From the NCBI GenBank assembly GCA_039105265.1, contig JAPFFF010000043.1, positions 1,048,501 to 1,112,500 on the forward strand: 64,000 nt of DNA. The letters are read 5' to 3'. This stretch comes from Tritrichomonas musculus. Taxonomy: Eukaryota; Parabasalia; Tritrichomonadida; Tritrichomonadidae. The translations under genes and the position numbers were made by a program. The notes beneath the pieces are model-generated. The model did no database searches, was not told where the DNA came from, and saw nothing but the letters and a program-made list of their open reading frames with translations. Position 1 is the first letter of the stretch, and every line of letters begins with the position of its first letter. This document shows, piece by piece, positions 20,201 through 30,400 of the stretch.

Positions 20201-23200
20201 CATCGGTATCTGGTGAAAACCACTTGGCAGAAATATTCACCTCGAATGATTGCAATCGATGACCTTCAACGTTGGATGCTGGATGAGATCTGTTTGAGTG
20301 TTGCTTGACAGTGACTTTGTCTTTTCCAATGAAGTCACTGCAAGTTGAACACATCGAACCACGCAGATCATGAAAGACATCCCGTGTTGCAAGTAAACAT
20401 TTGCATCTTCTAGAATGCAGGATGTTCATTGCCCAGAAAACACCCACTTCTCTTTTGAGAGCTTCAAAATCCTGATGAGCCGAACCGATATGGCTGCTCA
20501 ACGAATTCGCCCGACTCACAAAATAGTCACAGTCACTCACAGGACAAACGTAAATGGTCCGATAATGCGGAGCATCTGCCGGAAGATGAGGCGAGTCAAT
20601 CTTCCATCTTAACTTACGACCAATTATGTATTCAAAAGCCGCCTGTTCAATTGGAACCCCATTCGTTACATGCAGCGACCTCAGGTGGAATGATAACGAG
20701 GCACATGTAGGGAACGTTTTGTCGCAACAAGGGCAATAAAACTGCCCAACACCCAACCATCTACACTTCTGATACATCAGAAGGACGATAGGAACATTTA
20801 CATCAACAACATCAGCGAAAGGAGACATGTCAATATTACCAACCTGAAGTTGGTCGATGAGCGAGGTCAATTCTGCTTTAGAATTGATTTTGGACAGCTC
20901 ATCCACAATCCATTCAATAGAAATCCTATCGTCCCTTGACGGTGAAGAACATCCATCATTACTACCGTTGCGATCATCATCATCAGAGTGATCGGCGCGT
21001 TCTGATTGAGAACGCACCTCGGAGAAGTCTTCTGCACCACTAATAGTACTACTCGTACTAGTGGATGAAGTCTGTGTGCCTAATGAATTGCTTCGAGAGT
21101 CAGAGGATGAATTGAATGATGAGTGATCACCTGCGAGAGTAAATAAAGGGACCACCTTCTCATTGAACTCGAAGACGAACTTAGGCACTTCGATGACGGA
21201 AGTGATGACTTTCTCCTTCGTGACTACTTGATGATGATCGATGTGAGCAGTTGACGTGACAACCCGATCGTCGACGCCAACAGCGTGATGAGTGATGTGA
21301 GCCGTTGACGTGACGGTTTGGTTGTCAACGTCAACGTTGTGGTGAGCGACGTGAGCTGTTGACGTGACAGTCTGATTGTCAACGTCAACAGTGTGATGAG
21401 CGACGTGAGCTGTTGACGTGACAATCTGATTGTCAACGTCAACAGTGTGATGAGCGACGTGAGCTGTTGACGTGACAATCTGATTGTCAACGTCAACAGT
21501 GTGATGAGCGACGTGAGCTGTTGACGTGACAATCTGATTGTCAACGTCAACAGCGTGATGAGCGACGTGAGCTGTTGACGCGACAACACGATTGTCAACG
21601 TCAACAGCGTGATGAGCGACGTGAGCTGTTGACGTGACAATCTGATTGTCAACGCAAACAGCGTGATGAGCGACGTGAGCTGTTGACTTGACAATCTGAT
21701 TGTCAACGTCAACAGCGTGATGAGCGACGTGAGCTGTTGACTTGACAGTCTGATTGTCAACGTCAACAGCGTGATGAGCGACGTGAGCTGTTGACTTGAC
21801 AGTCTGATTGTCAACGTCAACAGTGTGATGAGCGACGTGAGCTGTTGACGTGACAATCTGATTGTCAACGTCAACAGTGTGATGAGCGACGTGAGCTGTT
21901 GACGCGACAACACGATTGTCAACGTCAACAGCGTGATGAGCGACGTGAGCTGTTGACTTGACAGTCTGATTGTCAACGTCAACAGCGTGATGAGCGACGT
22001 GAGCTGTTGACTTGACAATCTGATTGTCAACGTCAACAGCGTGATGAGCGACGTGAGCTGTTGACTTGACAATCTGATTGTCAACGTCAACAGCGTGATT
22101 AGCAACAGATTCAACATTGTGAGTATCAGCACTCACAACATGGTTGTTCTCAAACGTGTTTGAGTCAGCAGGTTGAGAGATGGCACCAGCTGATTGACTA
22201 CTAATATTAGCTGCTGAGTTTGGTGAGTAAGAATTAACAATATCACTCGTATCAATGTGCTGCGAAGAAAGGAAATAAAAGTTATTATTATTGATGTAAC
22301 TCCATGACATGTGATGTGAAATGTCGGTGAAGTGAGATGTGTTGCACCCGATGTTGCATGTTCCTGAGAGAAAGAGCGAATTAACGATGTTGGACACATG
22401 CGAAACAAACGGGGAACATTTTGAGTGAAAATTGAATGGAACCGTTCGAATGCTAGACGAAGGAACGAAAGAATAGGGATCAAAAGCATTTAAACGAAGT
22501 TCTTCATCCGTTGATGGGATTGCTGGTCGATTCCTGTCGAATTTTGGTTGCTCATCGGAAATGATCAATTGTCCTCGAGCAACCAGAATTCCTTCGGATG
22601 ACTTCTCATTCATATTATAAGCAAGAGGACAACGAGAAATCAATGAAGGATCGCACGTAACAACGATCCATGATGGGTTAGGAACTCCATCAGAATTCGA
22701 CGGGTTATAGTGAACACCCGACCGTAAGAGCACTTCTGTCCCTCTAGAAGGATTATTTGAATTGCAGAAAATAGTTTCAGGTTCCTCAATTTCTTCATCG
22801 GAAATTGATATTTGATCACTATTATCACTTTTTTCTGAATCTGAATTAATGTGCTCGAAATTGGTCATATCGTCATCAGGACACTTGGAAAGTGATTGTG
22901 AAGCTGGTCCAACCGGCGGGAGCCGCAGCTTCACATCATCACTAGGATATCTGCTAGTATCTTTTTTGCGGGGTGAGATTTGAGTTGCGTATCTTGTTTT
23001 ATACGAGGAGTCAAGGTCGTCTAGTAGCGAATTGTCTTTGAAAAAGTCGAACTTATTGAGTTTTGGATGATGGGATATCTGTTCCCTAGAACAAGGAATC
23101 TTAAAACCTCCATCGTATTTGTTATCGGAATGGCAATTGCTGTTGTGAATATGGGTAGGATTGTGACACCTATCGGTCATGATATCTCGATTATTAAAAA

Positions 23201-23291
23201 AATTTTCACCGATTTTTTTCGGAGTGGAATCAAACGAATCAACATCTTCTGCTGATTCCAAAAATCTACTTTTCGTTGGGTAGATCAACAT
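17232..23291 (-). CDS. Copy 1 main ORF: repeat domain, zinc fingers and reverse transcriptase (2019 aa, frameshifted end)
   Basis: Starts at the ATG 23291-23289. Residues 1-390 are low complexity; about 395-685 hold 16 copies of the 18-residue repeat VDVDNQIVKSTAHVAHHA; three Cys2His2-type zinc fingers follow (CPCCDKTFPTCASLSFHLRS; CPVSDCDYF...H; CSTCSDF...H); then an Arg-rich linker and a reverse transcriptase with FKKGDPNDAHSWRPI, GVKQGCPLSPTLFN and the active site YSDDIIVF. The usual YADD is YSDD here. A single C is missing at about 17279-17281 (GTCTGCATT against GTCCGCCATC in copy 2), which ends the frame before the endonuclease. The protein would bind DNA and prime reverse transcription at the nicked target. 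Confidence 0.85.
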   Translation of the reverse strand: MLIYPTKSRFLESAEDVDSFDSTPKKIGENFFNNRDIMTDRCHNPTHIHNSNCHSDNKYDGGFKIPCSREQISHHPKLNKFDFFKDNSLLDDLDSSYKTRYATQISPRKKDTSRYPSDDVKLRLPPVGPASQSLSKCPDDDMTNFEHINSDSEKSDNSDQISISDEEIEEPETIFCNSNNPSRGTEVLLRSGVHYNPSNSDGVPNPSWIVVTCDPSLISRCPLAYNMNEKSSEGILVARGQLIISDEQPKFDRNRPAIPSTDEELRLNAFDPYSFVPSSSIRTVPFNFHSKCSPFVSHVSNIVNSLFLSGTCNIGCNTSHFTDISHHMSWSYINNNNFYFLSSQHIDTSDIVNSYSPNSAANISSQSAGAISQPADSNTFENNHVVSADTHNVESVANHAVDVDNQIVKSTAHVAHHAVDVDNQIVKSTAHVAHHAVDVDNQTVKSTAHVAHHAVDVDNRVVASTAHVAHHTVDVDNQIVTSTAHVAHHTVDVDNQTVKSTAHVAHHAVDVDNQTVKSTAHVAHHAVDVDNQIVKSTAHVAHHAVCVDNQIVTSTAHVAHHAVDVDNRVVASTAHVAHHAVDVDNQIVTSTAHVAHHTVDVDNQIVTSTAHVAHHTVDVDNQIVTSTAHVAHHTVDVDNQTVTSTAHVAHHNVDVDNQTVTSTAHITHHAVGVDDRVVTSTAHIDHHQVVTKEKVITSVIEVPKFVFEFNEKVVPLFTLAGDHSSFNSSSDSRSNSLGTQTSSTSTSSTISGAEDFSEVRSQSERADHSDDDDRNGSNDGCSSPSRDDRISIEWIVDELSKINSKAELTSLIDQLQVGNIDMSPFADVVDVNVPIVLLMYQKCRWLGVGQFYCPCCDKTFPTCASLSFHLRSLHVTNGVPIEQAAFEYIIGRKLRWKIDSPHLPADAPHYRTIYVCPVSDCDYFVSRANSLSSHIGSAHQDFEALKREVGVFWAMNILHSRRCKCLLATRDVFHDLRGSMCSTCSDFIGKDKVTVKQHSNRSHPASNVEGHRLQSFEVNISAKWFSPDTDDDEIREANSDLDKEKSVRMENRILQEEERLNPVQARSDESVDLQVMEDRRRAEDNRRRRRQAGFIPANERMPEARLHSVSSSSDGEVIQSDVHPGHSNSASTVDIEKYLLKAENWKSKCMKENDDLMHLPKLWGDRLAKYKKKFEEVFNNEVKDVINWYGEVIGLSDSLENSSRMLLCEGMISKIILILRKSVRKYVRSARKGSEKITRSRSLEMPIQMKKATKFIAGIELLHSRLQDNEVDLEQPQRNVIADVKEKLVTFLSQAPLEFSQLLGNADLDAIDGLIHDEHYDERMRYIRSKLEELEIRHNSPASLGYKKFLQKFYAEDAKRCLDWFVLNDDTPECVALVEDFESVYGSSWSDAAALGEDIENVHQLQLKISADDFDELKSLILNEEEILKAVRSRSNLSVVGCDGICNGLWKIGGSVSATIIRLILNCMFETGLFPEVLKVNKTVMLFKKGDPNDAHSWRPITITPTIYRMLMCHISRSLQTLNSRHRFILHSQKGFIRIPAGAAEHATVVDEMIHDAARNQKSLYITTIDFSDAFGSVNHKLIKKILCDIGFDICFTKSILNSYKDSYTRIFSNNRRSQSIFFRKGVKQGCPLSPTLFNICIEPLLARLNACKEDGYHWLNSATTVQAYSDDIIVFFDTEVGMRHLLSIVEPFCRYAGDMKINCKKCHSFTYISHNGSRSVLNDNFTIAGGPIENVSIQGNTTYLGLPIACKSAQRKRNVFRRIEDMTKDVIRITNSALRFAQAVDAIKRFVIPKIDYELMANTAPTNGLDRLDELIRGKLSKMIGAAGIPTAWFYTAKNDGGLYLQILTDRQKVLTIRLYVSLMESDDKSIREMIKASDEAEIIFRNAAIDLTSPFLHLKVKDNGSLFSRLNRGTSNILARCVKALHDLNVSLLYKDNVFTLNDLLNENTFDVKTSNVVKCIMKILNDRYFSELCKHEMKGHSFVTLKNSPLSSFFMKPNALMQTLLSDSLSKGERNH
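21240..22110 (-). repeat. 54-base coding minisatellite, 16 units (copy 1)
   Basis: Tandem 54-base units encoding 18 residues each, His- and Asp-rich. Units differ mainly at the Ile/Thr/Arg and Lys/Thr/Ala positions. The two 3'-most units (ending THH, IDHH) are diverged and shared among the copies, so expansion and loss happen in the middle. Confidence 0.9.
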
Positions 23292-23311
23292 ATTTGCAAA
23301 ATAAAAAAAAA

Positions 23312-23326
23312 TCTCCTCCCGTGTGG
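23312..23326 (-). repeat. tRNA-Asn-derived target block (copy 1 5' junction)
   Basis: TCTCCTCCCGTGTGG preceded by nine or more As on the + strand; on the minus strand this is the tRNA 3' end plus T-run, standing about 20 bases before the ATG of copy 1. Confidence 0.9.
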
Positions 23327-24383
23327 TTTAAATGTTTATTAAATGCTTTAAGAGTTTTGCGATTAAGCAATTAATAAAAAAGCTAGGCATAAGCTTTAAG
23401 AAAAAAAGGAAAATAAAAGGAAAAAGGTAAAACTTGAAGTTAAAAGGTCCAAAAAGACTTCAAGTAATGAGTCAGACTTGGAATAAACGGTCGCCAAAAA
23501 ATGATCATTGAGCAACACAGATCATTCTGAGGACGGGTTGTGTTACAACCAGCGATGGTTTCCGAGTCTGATGTAAAACAACTCGTCTAAAGAACAAAGA
23601 ACTTGAAACAATGTAACAATGTAACTGAGGATATCAGATTGAGATCTGAAAATGAGGAACAATGAGCAACGGATAAAACAATTGAACAAGAACTTAAATG
23701 AGAGAACGAACGGGCTCATTGAGCGCCCTTCAGTAGAGTCACGCGACATGTGTCAGGCAGCATCTTGCGGAGATCCTTTACCGTAGACGCTTGTTGACTG
23801 CTGTCTTTTGATTCTTTCATCAAGGCAGTGTGATCATTGAAATCACAAGCAGACTCACTGAAAGATGACTCCATATATAAAATAGAATAAACTAAAAGAG
23901 TAAAAATAAGTAGCAATTTACTTCGATCTGTCCGTGAGAATCGTCTTCATACTGTATAACGCCTTGTATATTTGAGAATATTGAGAGAAATTGTAAAATG
24001 AGAATGGAGTCACGAAAAGTGGGAAACCGAGGGAACAGAAAGGCGCGATCGAAGGAAACTGGAATAAACAAAGTGAGAAGGAAGAGTATAATATCATTAG
24101 AGTAAGTTTTGAGAGGTATATTTGAGATTGCATATAACTGATTGAGTATGAGATATAACGTTAAGAGCTGAGATTGATAATATGAGATAAGAAACAACAG
24201 TATAATATTGTGGTAAGTCCAGTGGTCGGACTTAGTGAGGTGACCCTACATATAATTGAAATCAGTTTGGAAAATTCGGACGAAACATCGATCTGAGGGC
24301 ACAAAACGAATCAGCTCAGTGCACTGATTACGAATATCTAGTTATAGCCTGCGTAAACCTCGGAAATAAAAATGAAAAAAAAA
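23327..24383 (-). mobile_element. Short non-autonomous element 1 (SIDE-like), 1.06 kb
   Basis: Lies between two target blocks. On the minus strand its first 90 bases resemble the coding starts of the long copies (+ strand GAATCAGCTCAGTGCACTGA and CGAATATCTAGTT, as in copy 0), but no ATG frame remains. The middle is unrelated to the long elements. It ends with TTAATAAAC before the next block, as the long copies do, and TTTATTAA/TTAATAAA can pair. Several phrases recur in the second short element (AACGTTAAGAGCTGAGATTG, GATCGAAGGAA, AGTGGTCGGACTT). The 60-100-residue frames inside are not conserved between the two units, so I regard it as non-coding. Confidence 0.75.
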
Positions 24384-24398
24384 TCTCCTCCCGTGTGG
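24384..24398 (-). repeat. tRNA-Asn-derived target block (short element 1 5' junction)
   Basis: Same 15-mer as at the other junctions, with an A-run on its left on the + strand, followed by the 3' end of copy 2. Confidence 0.9.
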
Positions 24399-24461
24399 AA
24401 AATTCGTTTATTAATCATTAGAGTAAGTATAAAATACTAATAAACGAGAGTGATGATTCAC

Positions 24462-27400
24462 TCACAATAAAATAAAAGGGGCGGGCCCCAACAAAAAAGT
24501 CTGCCTAAAATTCAGAAGAGGAGTGTTGGACTCCCTCCTCTTCGGTAGCGGAGGCAGGGTCGGCACCTTGAGTTTGGTTCCATAGTGGGTGGTGCCTGGA
24601 TTTTCCAGTACGTCAGTTTCATCATCAGTAGTGTCAAGCTCAGACGGGGGGCCCGACCTGTCAACATCCGCACTTGCATCAATGAGTTCCCGCCATTCTT
24701 CGTCGTCCAGGATGTTGACAGAGTTGTACTCATCGTCTGCGGACTCCCCGTCGGTAACATTGGAGCTAGTATCATTGAGATCATTAGAATCATCGTCACC
24801 ATCAGTATCAAGAACATTAACATTTTCAACATCGTTATCATAATCGTTACCATTATCGTTATCGTTATCTTCATCTTCATTGTTGTCGTTAACCCTCTTC
24901 TTAATCTTAGTATCAATGTACAATATCATAGATTCCCGTAAAGCGGCTGCTACCATCCTCCCTGCAAGTTTGAGTGCGTCTTTGGTCGTGACTGTCACTT
25001 TCTTGAGTTCATTGATGGTGTCATCGGGTATTGCACCGAGGGAGGAGACAATGAACACAAATAGCGACACATTGCAGTTCAACTGGTTTCTGCAATCATC
25101 GACAAGCTTCTGGTACTTGTTCAACTTCTCTCTGCGTCGTATGACTAAGGTGGATTCATCATCATCGCCAGATAACATTCCGTATGGGATGGTGAATTCA
25201 GCTATCTTCAGCTGGTCACCGTCCCACCACCATACATCTGGTCTGAGAGAAGCAGAGTCACCAGTGATGTGTTCGTTGCTGCGTCCACGAACACTTTGGT
25301 TACAATGCACGATGACTCTCTTCTTTTCGGTAAGGTACTTGCAAAGTACCTTGACAACTTCGTCGTGTCTCTTTGTGAATTTGTGTTTGCACCGCTTGCA
25401 CCCGTTTAAGATGTGATTGAGAGTTTCAATCTGTCCACAACGAGTGCAACGGTTACTCATTTGAGGGTTTCTGTGAGCAGCAAGTGATGCTGTCATGAGC
25501 GTATTCGTACGTGCTTTGATAGCGAATCTGACAACAGAGTCCGCCATCAAAGCATTGGGCTTCATGAAGTAGTTGCTCAATGGTGAGTTTTTCAATGTCG
25601 TGAATGTATGTCCTCTCATCTTGTGCTGACAAAGATCTGAATAGTAACGGTCACTCATGACTTTCATGATGTGTTTAACAACATTAGAGGTGTTAACATC
25701 AAATGTGACATTACTATTCAGATCTTTGAGCGTAAACATATCATCTTTGAGTATCAGACCCATGTTAGCGTCGTGCAAAGCTTTAACACATCGGGCTAAG
25801 ATGTTCGACGTCCCGCGGTTACGCTTTGCATCTAACGCACCATTGTCTTTAACTTTTAGGTGCAAGAACGGTGAAGTCAAGTCGATGGTAGCATCCCTGA
25901 AGATGATCTCGGCTTCATCAGAAGCCTTGACCATATCACGGATGCTTTTATCGTTAGACTCCATCAAGGCAATGTAGAGTCTGATAGTGAGAGCTTTCTG
26001 GCGATCTGTGAGTTTCTGTATGTAAAGACCGCCATCGTTTTTCGTCGTGTAGAACCAGGCGGTTGGAATACCAGCAGCACCGATCATTTTGGACAGCTTG
26101 CCCCGAATGAGTTCATCTAAGCGACTGAGGCAATTTGTCGGTGCTGTGTTCGCCATCAGTTCGTAGTCAATCTTGGGAATCACGAACCGTTTGATGGCGT
26201 CAACCGCCTGTGTGAACCGAAGAGCGCTGCTAGTAATTCGAATGACGTCCTTCGTCATGTCTTCGATTCGCCGAAAAACGTGATGTTTACGCTGCGAAGA
26301 TTTGCACGCGATTGGAAGTCCGAGATACGTTGTATTGTTCTGAATACTGATGTTATCAATACGTCCTCCAGCAATGGTGAAGTTGTCGTTCAACACACTG
26401 CGAGAACCATTGTGAGCAATGTATGTGAAAGCGTGGCACTTCTTGCAGTTGATCTTCATGTCGCCTGCATAACTGCAGAAGTGCTCCACGACCGAAAGCA
26501 AGTTCTTCATCCCGACTTCCGAGTCCGAGAACACGATTATGTCATCGGCGTAAGCTTGAACGGTTGTCGCTGAGTCCAACCAATGATAACCGTCCTCCTT
26601 GCAAGCGTTCAACCGCGCGAGGAGAGGTTCGATACAAATGTTGAATAACGTCGGACTCAGCGGACAACCTTGCTTGACGCCTTTGCGAAAACAGATAGAA
26701 TTAGATCGTCTGTTGTTGCTGATGATCTTCGTCGAAGAGTCTCTGTACGAATTAATAATCGTTTTAACAAAAGAAAGATCAAAGCCAATGTCTGTAAGAT
26801 TCTTTTTAATAAGTTTATGTGGTACGGAACCAAATGCATCAGAAAAGTCGATCGTCGTGATGTAGAGTGACTTTTGGTTCCGTGCAGCATCGTGTATCAT
26901 CTCATCAACCACAGTTGCATGCTCAGCCGCTCCAGCTGGAATACGCATGAATCCTTTCTGACTCGGTGATATGAACCTATGTTTTGAATTCAGCGTTTGA
27001 AGCGAGCGGCTGATGTGACACATCAGCATCCGATAAATCGTCGGAGTGATGGTGATAGGACGCCACGAATGGGCGTCGTCAGGGTCTCCTTTCTTAAACA
27101 ACATGACGGTTTTGTTCATTTTCAACACCTCCGGAAAGAGACCAGTGTCAAGCATGCAACACAACACATTCTTGATGATCGTCGCCGTGACACTCCCGCC
27201 AACCTTCCACACACCATTTGAAATGCCGTCGCATCCGACGGCAGACAGATTGGATCTCGATCTGACCGCTTTGAGAATAGCTTCTTCGTTGAGGATGAGT
27301 GATTTGAGTTCATCAGAATTATTCGATGAAATTCTGCGCTGAAGAGTGTAAACACCATCTGGGTCATCCCCGAGAGCAGCAGCATCGCTCCACGAGGACC

Positions 27401-30400
27401 CGTACACGTTCTCGAAATCTTCGACTGGGACGACACATTCCGGTGTGTCGTCGTTCAACACGAACCAGTCGAGTGTACGTTTGGCGTCTTCAGCGTAGAA
27501 TTTCTGAAGGAACTTCTTGTAGCCAAGCGAGGAAGGAGAGTTGTTGAGAATCTCCAATTCCTCTAGCTTGGCACGTATGAATTTCATCCTTTCATCGTAA
27601 TGCTCATCGTAAATCAAACCGTCAATTGAGTCCAAGTCACCACTCCCAAGAAGTTGAGAGAACTCCAAAGGAGCCTGTGACAGAAAGCGAACAAGCTTCT
27701 CTTTGATGTCTGCGATGACATTACGTTGAGGTTGATCGAGATCTTCATCAGTGATGTGAATGCGGGAATGCAGGAGTTCAATACCAGCGATGAATTTGGA
27801 GGCCGACTTCATCTGAATCGGTGTCTCCAAGGAATGCGGGCGACGAATCTTATCTGAACCTCTCCGTGCCGAACGAACGAACTTCCTAATCGACTTCCGT
27901 AGAATGAGAATGATTTTCGAAATCATCCCTTCGCAGAGAAGCATTCGGCTGCTCTTTTCCAAAGAGTCAGAGAGGTTAATAGCTTCATTATACCAATTGA
28001 GAACATCCTTGACTTCACTGTTAAACACTTCTTCGAACTTTTTCCTGTGTTTCGCTAAACGGTCACCCCACAGCTTCGGGAGGTGCACGAAATCATCATC
28101 TTCCTTCATGCACCTCGACTTCCAATTCTCAGCTTTGGACAGGCAACTCTCAATGTCCACGATCGAAGCTGACGCTGGGTGAGCCGGATGTTCATCAATT
28201 GTGTGAGTATCTTCTTCGCTAGATGAAGAGACTGAATGCAAGTGCGCCTCAGGTAGTCTCTCGTTGGCAGGTATGAACCCAGCCTGTCGTCTCCGTCTGC
28301 GTGAGTCTTCCCCGCGACGACGATCTTCCATCACTTGGAGATCCACCGATTCGTCTGCCCGAGGTTGCACTGGCATCTGTCTCTCATCATCTTGAGTGAC
28401 TCTGTTCTCACTCCTCACAATCTTGATTCTCTCCAGGTCAGTGTTGGCTTCACGAATTTCATCGTCATCGGTTTCAGGCGAAAGCCAATTAACGGATATA
28501 CTGATGTCGATTGCCTGAACCCGATGACCTTCAACATTGGCCTGGGGATGTGATCTGTTGGTATGCTGTTTGACTGTAGCTTTGTCTCTACCAACGAAGT
28601 CCTTGCATTTCATGCACAAGGAACCGTGCAGGTCATGGTAAACATCGCTAGCCACAAGTAATTTCCGATGTTTCTTAGCGTGCAGAATGCTCATCGCCCA
28701 GAAGACTCCAACTTCACGTTTAAGCGCTTCCATGTCCTGGTGCGATGAGCCCATGTGGCTGCTCAATGAGTTCGCTCTGCTGACCAAGTAGTCGCAGTCG
28801 CTGCACGGACAAACGTGAATGGTACGATAGTGAAAAGCGTCAGGCGGAAGGTGAGGTGAATCGATCTTCCACCTCAGCTTCCTGCCGACAATGTACTCGA
28901 ACGCCGCTTGCTCCAGAGGAATGTTATTCGTCGTGTGCGTCGATTTGAGGTGAAAAGACAAGGACGCACATGTGGGAAACGTTTTGTCGCAGCAAGGGCA
29001 GTAAAACTGCCCAACTCCTAACCATCTGTCTTTCTGATACATGAGGAGAATGATAGGAGTGTCAACGTCGCTAACGTTTGCGAATGGTGAAGTGTCGATG
29101 TTTGCCACCTGCAAGATATCAATGAGAGACTTCATGTCTGTTTTGGTCTTCACACCAGCCAATTCGCTCACGATCCAATCAATGGAAACATTGTCACCCA
29201 CAGGTGAAGAAGGATTATCATCACTACCACCGTGATTGTCATCATCGGAATGATCAGAGTGTTCAGAGTGAGAATGAGCATCGGTGAACTCTTCAGCACC
29301 ACTAACAACGCTGCTTGTACCAGAAGAGTTACTGGTAGTTTGAGTACCTAAGGAGTTGGTTCGAGATCCGAGGAAATTATTGTTTGAGAATGTGTTAAGC
29401 AACGAATGGTTCCCAGAGAGAGTAAATAGTGGAACCACTTTCTCATTGATCTCGAACACAAACTTAGGTACCTCAATCACTGATGTGAATAATTTCTCCT
29501 TCGTGACTACTTGATGATGATCGATGTGAGCAGTTGACGTGACAACCCGATCGTCAACGCCAACAGAATGGTGCGTGATGTGAGCCGTTGACGTGACGGT
29601 TTGGTTGTCAACGTCAACGTTGTGGTGAGTGACGTGAGCTGTTGACGTGACAACCCGATTGTCAACGTCAACAGCGTGATGAGCGACGTGAGCTGTTGAC
29701 TTGACAATCTGATTGTCAACGTCAACAGCGTGATGAGCGACGTGAGCTGTTGACTTGACAATCTGATTGTCAACGTCAACAGCGTGATGAGCGACGTGAG
29801 CTGTTGACTTGACAATCTGATTGTCAACGTCAACAGCGTGATGAGCGACGTGAGCTGTTGACTTGACAATCTGATTGTCAACGTCAACAGTGTGATGAGC
29901 GACGTGAGCTGTTGACTTGACAGTCTGATTGTCAACGTCAACAGCGTGATGAGCGACGTGGGCTGTTGACTTGACAATCTGATTGTCAACGTCAACAGAA
30001 TGATTAGCAACGAGGGCTGTTGACTTGACAGTCTGATAGTCAACGTCAACAGAATGATGAGCGACGTGGGCTGTTGACTTGACAATCTGATTGTCAACGT
30101 CAACATTATGATGTACCACGTGTGCCGTTGACGCGACAATCTGATTGTCGACGTCAACGCTATGATGAGCAACATGAGCCATTGACGCGACAACCCGATT
30201 GTCGACGTCAACGCTGTGGTGAGCTACATGAGCAGTTGACTCGACAGTCTGGTTGTCGACGTCAACGCTATGATGAACAAGATTAACATTGTTATGAGAA
30301 ACATTATAGTTAGAGATATTATTATTAATGAAACTATTATTAGTGAAACTATTACTATTATTAACATTGAACATATTGGTATTCATGACTGACATGTGAT

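Larger units (their letters stand above)
16165..23311 (-). mobile_element. Non-LTR retrotransposon copy 1 (R2-type endonuclease), full length, 7.15 kb
   Basis: Unit between two tRNA-Asn-derived 15-mers. The 5' leader is only about 13 bases, the body is one long reading frame with a single-base break near its 3' end, and the 3' tail of about 150 bases ends in an inverted-repeat stem (CGTTTATTA with TAATAAACG) just before the target block. GC content is far above the flanks. No poly-A tail, LTR or second ORF is present, as expected for site-specific elements with restriction-like endonucleases. Confidence 0.9.

Noticed and set aside
21240-22110. Regular direct repeats reminiscent of a CRISPR array
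   Set aside because: The units are contiguous, coding and without unique spacers, and the genome is eukaryotic.
21224-22132. Long alternative frame (302 residues, LTLTIRLSSQQLTSLIT type) over the 54-base repeats
   Set aside because: The unit is a multiple of three, so any frame without a stop in one unit stays open through the array. It is a shadow of the real ORF; the same holds at 29507-30211 and for the upstream part of the frame ending at 37084.
23543-24197. Small frames of 62-101 residues in short element 1
   Set aside because: Not conserved in short element 2 and overlapping each other; the unit looks non-coding.
24880-25416. 178-residue plus-strand frame opposite the endonuclease domain (also at 31890-32426)
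   Set aside because: Antisense to a conserved catalytic region in both copies; no independent coding signal.
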